Positions 14,461 to 20,915 of a DNA stretch of 20,915 nucleotides are shown piece after piece. Positions within the stretch are counted from its first letter, which is position 1; each line of letters begins with the position of its first letter. The DNA lies in assembly GCA_026398575.1 (NCBI GenBank), contig JAPLSP010000476.1, positions 1 to 20,915 of the forward strand, read 5' to 3'. The translations under genes were made by a program, and so were the position numbers. The notes beneath the pieces were generated by a model. It did no database searches. It saw only the letters and a program-made list of their open reading frames with translations, and was not told the origin of the DNA. Origin of the DNA: Candidatus Sumerlaeota bacterium (GTDB lineage Bacteria; Sumerlaeota; Sumerlaeia; JADFCT01).

Positions 14461-16428
14461 CTAATACTGCTTCTTGAACGGATTGATGCGGCCATTCTGA
14501 ATGTCACGACTCCGGCCAATGTCTTGGCCGCTTGCTGTTGAAAATGAAAACCGGTACGGCAGATTGGAAATCGAGCCGCGACCGTCCGCCAGCTTGACGC
14601 CGCTGTTTACCGTAACCGAATAGCGTGTTCCGGGTGTCCAGAGCCGGTGAATTTCTGCGTTTGTCCAGCCGGTTTCCGGATCCTCGCGGCAGATCACGTC
14701 AATGGAGTCGCCGGGATTCGGCGATATCTGGATCGAACGCGCGTTGAGCGAGTCATGGCGCACCGGCGCATTGAAGTAAAGGATGACTCCACCGGAGATT
14801 GGGGTGCGCGCGTAATTGATGCCGCCATTCTCTGGATAGGTTCCAATCAATTCGGCTTTCCCGGTGGTGAAGGAAAACGTATAGGATTCGGCCATCGCCA
14901 CACCGTTCTGGTCGCTGGCGCCGGCGCCGATCGTGATGCTGTATTTGCTGTCGAATTTTATCGCGGCCTCGCCCGTTCCATTGAGTTCGATATAAAGCAG
15001 ATCGAGATCGCTTTGCGGATGCTGCTTGCCGATATAGGCGCGATAATTGATTCGCGGCGAGAACGTCAAGGCGCTCAGGACCGACTGCGGCTGCATTTTT
15101 TCGCTGAAGCGAACGGAAACAGGAATGATCTTGCGGACCGTGATGTTGCGTTCGCCATCGGCGGGAGAAGTGCTGAGCACCGTTGGCGGGATCACCGTTC
15201 GCGACAGCTCGACAACTCCGACGTCGGTTTCCTTGCCGGCCTCAATCACGATGCCGGCCACTTCGCCATTCTGATATCCTTGAAGACTGGCGATCAGCGA
15301 ATAGGCGCCGGCGGGAATGCCGTTGAGCGCGAAGCTGCCTTGCGCGTCGGCCAGGGCCACGTAGTTCGTTCCCGCCAGCCCAACGGAAGCGCCGGCGGGG
15401 CTTTGCGCGTCGTTACACTTGACGCGTCCGCGCGCCGAGCCTTCGCTGCTCTTGGCGCCGGCCACCTCTTGCAGCCGCAGCCGGACCGCGGCCACAAGAT
15501 TGGCGGACAGGTCCGCGACGACTTTTTCCTCGGAGGCCTGATAGCCCGCCGCCACCGCCGAGACGACGTAAACGCCCCGCGCGACATTGTCTATGACGAA
15601 ATCGCCCTCGCTGTTCGGCAAGGCGATATAGCCGGTTCCTTCCAGCGCCACGAGAACCTGGTCGAATTTCTTGACGGGATTTCCGGCGGCGTCAAACATC
15701 GTGACGCGGCCCTTGACCGTTCGTTTCGCTTCGGCGCCGGCGGGAAGGGGCTGAAGCGTAACAACGTTGGGATCTTTCTCCGCGGAACGAACCTGCGTCG
15801 GCGGCCCTTGCCGCACGTCCACCGCGATGTTTTGCGCCGCGTATCCCTTCGCAGAAATTCTCAAGGTATAAGGACCAGGCTCGGCGTTCTGAATCGCGAA
15901 GTTCCCGCTCTCGTCCGTCACGGCGCTGGCCACCGAATTAATCACATGGATGGAGATGCCGGAATGATCGTCGCGATCCGCGTATCGCGCCACGCCCATG
16001 AGTGCGCCCAGCTGTTTCTCGATGACTTCGGCGACGACTTTGCGCCGCGACAGGGTGACCGGAATGATTCTGAAATTCTGAATTCCCGGATGATTTTCAT
16101 CCACGCGCATGTCGTCCAGAGTCTTTTTCGTGTACCCCTCGCGCTGCGCGATCACGTCATATTGCCCCGGCGCAATGCCGGTGATTTTGAAAAAGCCATT
16201 CTTATCCGTATAGGCGCTGTAATTCGTTCCCCCCAAAAACACAAGCGTTACGCTGTGATCCATTTCACCCTGGAGCGTCACTTCGCCAACGACCATGCCC
16301 TCGGGAGGAGGAGGAGGAGGCGCCGGTGGCTCCGGCTCGGACTCGACTGCTTTTTCGCGCGAACACCCCGCGACAACGGCGCCGAACACCGCCGCCATCA
16401 GCAGCCAATAAAGAACTTTTATTTTCAT
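14461..16428 (-). CDS. Lipoprotein with carboxypeptidase-regulatory-like repeats and Big_5-like domains
   Basis: 655 residues. Signal peptide with lipobox VVAGC (cysteine 22), then a Pro-rich spacer (PPAPPPPPPEG). Four repeats of 80-100 residues follow, each with the CarboxypepD_reg pattern G-x-V ... GTxYxA-x-(T/A)D-x-x-GxF-x-(I/L)-x-x-(I/V)-x-x-GxYxVxAxxxGY. Two Ig-like domains of the SbsA/Big_5 type end the protein (PPTVLSTSPADGERNITVRKIIPVSVRFSEKM and LIGTYPENGGINYARTPISGGVILYFNAPV). No catalytic residues are seen; an adhesive or structural surface role or glycan binding is likely. ATG 16428 has AGGTGG six bases upstream. It lies 74 bases behind the foldase gene. Confidence 0.85.
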   Translation of the reverse strand: MKIKVLYWLLMAAVFGAVVAGCSREKAVESEPEPPAPPPPPPEGMVVGEVTLQGEMDHSVTLVFLGGTNYSAYTDKNGFFKITGIAPGQYDVIAQREGYTKKTLDDMRVDENHPGIQNFRIIPVTLSRRKVVAEVIEKQLGALMGVARYADRDDHSGISIHVINSVASAVTDESGNFAIQNAEPGPYTLRISAKGYAAQNIAVDVRQGPPTQVRSAEKDPNVVTLQPLPAGAEAKRTVKGRVTMFDAAGNPVKKFDQVLVALEGTGYIALPNSEGDFVIDNVARGVYVVSAVAAGYQASEEKVVADLSANLVAAVRLRLQEVAGAKSSEGSARGRVKCNDAQSPAGASVGLAGTNYVALADAQGSFALNGIPAGAYSLIASLQGYQNGEVAGIVIEAGKETDVGVVELSRTVIPPTVLSTSPADGERNITVRKIIPVSVRFSEKMQPQSVLSALTFSPRINYRAYIGKQHPQSDLDLLYIELNGTGEAAIKFDSKYSITIGAGASDQNGVAMAESYTFSFTTGKAELIGTYPENGGINYARTPISGGVILYFNAPVRHDSLNARSIQISPNPGDSIDVICREDPETGWTNAEIHRLWTPGTRYSVTVNSGVKLADGRGSISNLPYRFSFSTASGQDIGRSRDIQNGRINPFKKQY

Positions 16429-16502
16429 CGCTGGCCACCTGCCGGTAATCTGGGAGTCTGCCGTATGATCCTGCCTGACGCGCTTGCGCTGGAGGACGAA
16501 AC

Positions 16503-18653
16503 CTACTTTCGCGTCACCGCCATCTTAAAATCAACCGCTTTCAAGAGCTCGGCCCGGATTTCAGATTCGATTTCCTTGACGCGCTTTTCCTGATAGCGCC
16601 GGATGACCTGCTCTTTCACTTCTTCAAACGCTGGAATCCGCCGCGGATTGACGCTCGCCACCCAAATCAGCACGCTTTCGTTTGTGAGGGTAAAGGGCCC
16701 AAGCAGCGTGCCGGTCGTCGCCTTGGCCAATGCCGCCTCAACTTGCTCGCCCCGATAGGCGCCGTCCACCTCGCCGATATCGCCCTGATTCCATCGCACG
16801 CCGTCGCGGTAGTCGTTTTGCCGGGCCTGCGCCTTGAACGACTCAACGTCGGTGATGGACGCCTTGATTTGCTTCAAACGCGCTTCAACCTTGGCCACCG
16901 CCTCCGGCGAGCGATTCGCCGCTTTCAGAGCAATTTCCCGGATACTATAAACCGGCTGGCTGGCGAAGTCTTTTGAATTTTTTTGGAAAAAATCCCGAAC
17001 CTGCTCCTCTGTTTGCGGAGGGCGGGCCGTGATCTGGCGCTGGAGCCACAGCTTGGATAGCATATTCGTTTCAATCGCTTCCATGCGCCGGAGAAACGAA
17101 GGCGTCTGGTCCTGCTTGCGCGCAAGCGCCTCACCCAGTCCCACGGCGCGCCGAATGACATTGATGTCACGAATCAGGTCTTTGCGCTTTTCGGCGTTTC
17201 GCGGCATATATTTGGGCGCCTTGAGATACCGCGTGATATCCGCAACGGTAAACGGCTGACCATACGCTTCACAGACCGCCGACGAGGTCGGGGCGTTGTC
17301 GTCCATCAGGGCGTCCTCATGAAATTTCAGATTTTCCTTCATCAGGTCATTGATGATCCGATCCAGGTCCTTCGAGCTCGTTTGGACCTGTTGACGATCG
17401 AGCATTTTCTGGCGCGCCATCTCCAGCGGAGTGACGGACGGATTCTCCCGCGCGACCATGTGAAGAATATGGAAGCCGTTGCCGCTTTCGATGACGCCGG
17501 TTGTGGTTCCCGCGGCAAAACTCGGTTCGCGCAAAGCCGCATAAATCCGGCGATCCAGCGGGCGGCGCCCGCCCGGAAGCGGCCCAACGGGCAAAAGATC
17601 CTCCGGATTTGTTCCTGTCGCGGCGGCCACGGATTCCATGCTGGCGCCTGCTTGAATGCGCTGCATCGCCTGCCCGGCCTTGAGGCGGACAGCCTCCCGC
17701 TCGGCTTTGGGCATCGGAACCAGCAGACGCTGGCCCGGCTGCAGAGGCCTGAAAGGAACCCAGGGGCGGTCGGCAGGGGCAATCCACAGCGTTCGCAGCG
17801 TCGCAGCGTCGCGGATATGCGCAGCCTGCGCGGCGTCGCCGCTGATCGTTTGCGCGATGGATTCCAGCGTATCGCCTTCGCGCGCTTCATATTCCTTGAG
17901 CGTCCGGAAAAACAATTGCGTCACGACGCACGACAGCGGCTGGGCGTAGTCGCCCATATTCAGCGCCCTGCGCTCGGCGGCTTCGGCCTCCGTCAGCCCC
18001 TGAGTGTCCTTGAGATTGATCCAGATCAGGGACATTACAAGCGCGTGTTCTCGCTCGCTGAGGATTTTCGTTTCCACCTCGGGGGGGATACCCTCGGCCC
18101 GCAGTTTTTCGGCCATGAGAGAATCCGACAAGACCTCGGCGACGATCTTGCGGAATTGGGCGAAGGAATAATGATACAGGCGCTCAATCGGCTTGCCCGC
18201 TAGCTCCGGCGACGTGCAGACCTTCAGGTAGTTTTCCAGCTGTTCACGGGTGAAAATCAGATGCTCTTTGGCGCCACTGGCGTTCGTGGAATCATAGATT
18301 GCGATCTCGATCTGCTCGCTTTTGCGCAACCGTTCCATGTAGGCATTCTGGTCCTGCGCCGTTCCCTCGCTGGCCTCGCTGATCAACGCGGCAGGCTCGG
18401 CCAGGCGGTTGGCTTCGTCATTTTTACCGCATCCCATCCAAATCGCAAGCGTCAGGGCGGAGATAGCCAAAAGCAATGCGCTCAGGAACAGCGCCAGCTT
18501 TTGGAGTAAGGCGGCTTGCCGCCTTCTTTTTTGCGCCAGGGCCATTGAATCGCCAAAAAGAAGGCGGCAAGCCATCTTTCTCCAAAAGCTGGCGCTGCTC
18601 CTATTGGCATGGAAATTTGCGATGGATTTATATGACAGCAATTTCGAATCCAT
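16503..18653 (-). CDS. Membrane-anchored PpiC/SurA-like foldase with LysM insertion
   Basis: 716 residues. One N-terminal membrane segment (about 52-73, LALFLSALLLAISALTLAIWMGC) anchors an exported protein. A SurA-like helical region precedes the first parvulin-like domain, whose first strand (CVVTQLFFRTLKE, about 242-253) is followed by an inserted LysM-like module (254-314: YEAREGDTLESIAQ ... LQPGQRLLVP) before the domain resumes (AVRLKAGQAMQRIQAGASMESVA ... GVIESGNGFHILHMVAREN). A second parvulin-like domain spans about 567-672. Probably assists folding of outer-membrane or secreted proteins near peptidoglycan. ATG 18653 abuts the upstream stop (TGAATG). Because a dispersed repeat encodes residues 20-57 or so, ATG 18575 (GGAG four bases upstream) or ATG 18545 may be the original start. 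Confidence 0.82.
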   Translation of the reverse strand: MDSKLLSYKSIANFHANRSSASFWRKMACRLLFGDSMALAQKRRRQAALLQKLALFLSALLLAISALTLAIWMGCGKNDEANRLAEPAALISEASEGTAQDQNAYMERLRKSEQIEIAIYDSTNASGAKEHLIFTREQLENYLKVCTSPELAGKPIERLYHYSFAQFRKIVAEVLSDSLMAEKLRAEGIPPEVETKILSEREHALVMSLIWINLKDTQGLTEAEAAERRALNMGDYAQPLSCVVTQLFFRTLKEYEAREGDTLESIAQTISGDAAQAAHIRDAATLRTLWIAPADRPWVPFRPLQPGQRLLVPMPKAEREAVRLKAGQAMQRIQAGASMESVAAATGTNPEDLLPVGPLPGGRRPLDRRIYAALREPSFAAGTTTGVIESGNGFHILHMVARENPSVTPLEMARQKMLDRQQVQTSSKDLDRIINDLMKENLKFHEDALMDDNAPTSSAVCEAYGQPFTVADITRYLKAPKYMPRNAEKRKDLIRDINVIRRAVGLGEALARKQDQTPSFLRRMEAIETNMLSKLWLQRQITARPPQTEEQVRDFFQKNSKDFASQPVYSIREIALKAANRSPEAVAKVEARLKQIKASITDVESFKAQARQNDYRDGVRWNQGDIGEVDGAYRGEQVEAALAKATTGTLLGPFTLTNESVLIWVASVNPRRIPAFEEVKEQVIRRYQEKRVKEIESEIRAELLKAVDFKMAVTRK
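18489..18597. repeat. Large inverted repeat, 43-bp arms, at the foldase start
   Basis: Arms 18489-18531 and 18555-18597 are reverse complements with three mismatches around a 23-base centre. Each arm holds a smaller palindrome (ggcggcttgccgcc in the left arm) and the ccagcttttggag motif, which recurs at the left edge of the window. It encodes SASFWRKMACRLLF and AQKRRRQAALLQKLALFL in the foldase, and the opposite strand reads almost the same first peptide. This looks like a REP/MITE-like pair inserted at a gene start. Confidence 0.9.

Positions 18654-20915
<2,262 letters not shown>

Noticed and set aside
14647..16593. 648-codon plus-strand open frame opposite the repeat lipoprotein
   Set aside because: Opposite strand shows signal peptide, lipobox and four regular repeats; this frame is Arg/His/Gly-rich with no domain pattern.

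Overview
The window (about 20.9 kb, GC-rich) looks like chromosomal DNA of an uncultivated Gram-negative bacterium. Lipoproteins, parvulin-type foldases, an O-antigen-ligase-like membrane protein and a TMTC-like GT-C protein imply an outer envelope. Fused siroheme-decarboxylase domains suggest the siroheme route to heme, which is typical of anaerobes. This style, including many short tandem repeats, recalls PVC-group or related candidate phyla; that placement is an inference from gene style and was not tested.

Layout. (1) 112-2608, minus strand: GNAT acetyltransferase, then a small lipoprotein joined by an ATGA overlap, then prfB (release factor 2), which carries a classical programmed +1 frameshift site. 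(2) 2757-10240, plus strand: O-antigen-ligase-like protein, a large exported TPR protein, an NtrB-like PAS histidine kinase and an NtrC-family sigma-54 activator. Two good sigma-54 (-24/-12) promoter matches lie exactly where this regulator would be expected to act, upstream of the TPR/kinase unit (4362-4378) and just upstream of the activator gene (8301-8317). This suggests a self-regulating two-component module. A perfect 27+1+27 bp palindrome sits between kinase and regulator. (3) 10468-11459, plus strand: a less GC-rich island with a JAMM-like protein (HTH...SxxD) and a small downstream gene that appears to need a -1 shift at an A7 run to read its natural C-terminus. (4) 11464 to the right edge, minus strand, in transcription order from the edge: glutamyl-tRNA reductase fused to two siroheme-decarboxylase (AhbA/AhbB-like) domains (open at the window edge), a parvulin/LysM foldase, a lipoprotein with carboxypeptidase-regulatory-like repeats, a lipoyl-like domain lacking its lysine, a PfkB sugar kinase and a TMTC-like GT-C/TPR membrane protein.

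The most striking non-genic signal is a family of six arrays with different sequences but the same exact 7-nt period. Most units carry a GG step, or its AG variant, once per unit on one strand. The arrays lie between genes, over start codons, or in frame inside proteins (the linker of the sigma-54 activator and the AhbA-AhbB linker). A G37 homopolymer encodes twelve prolines between AhbA and AhbB and could switch the second domain on and off. A dispersed inverted repeat rewrites the N-terminus of the parvulin gene and has a diverged copy at the left edge of the window.
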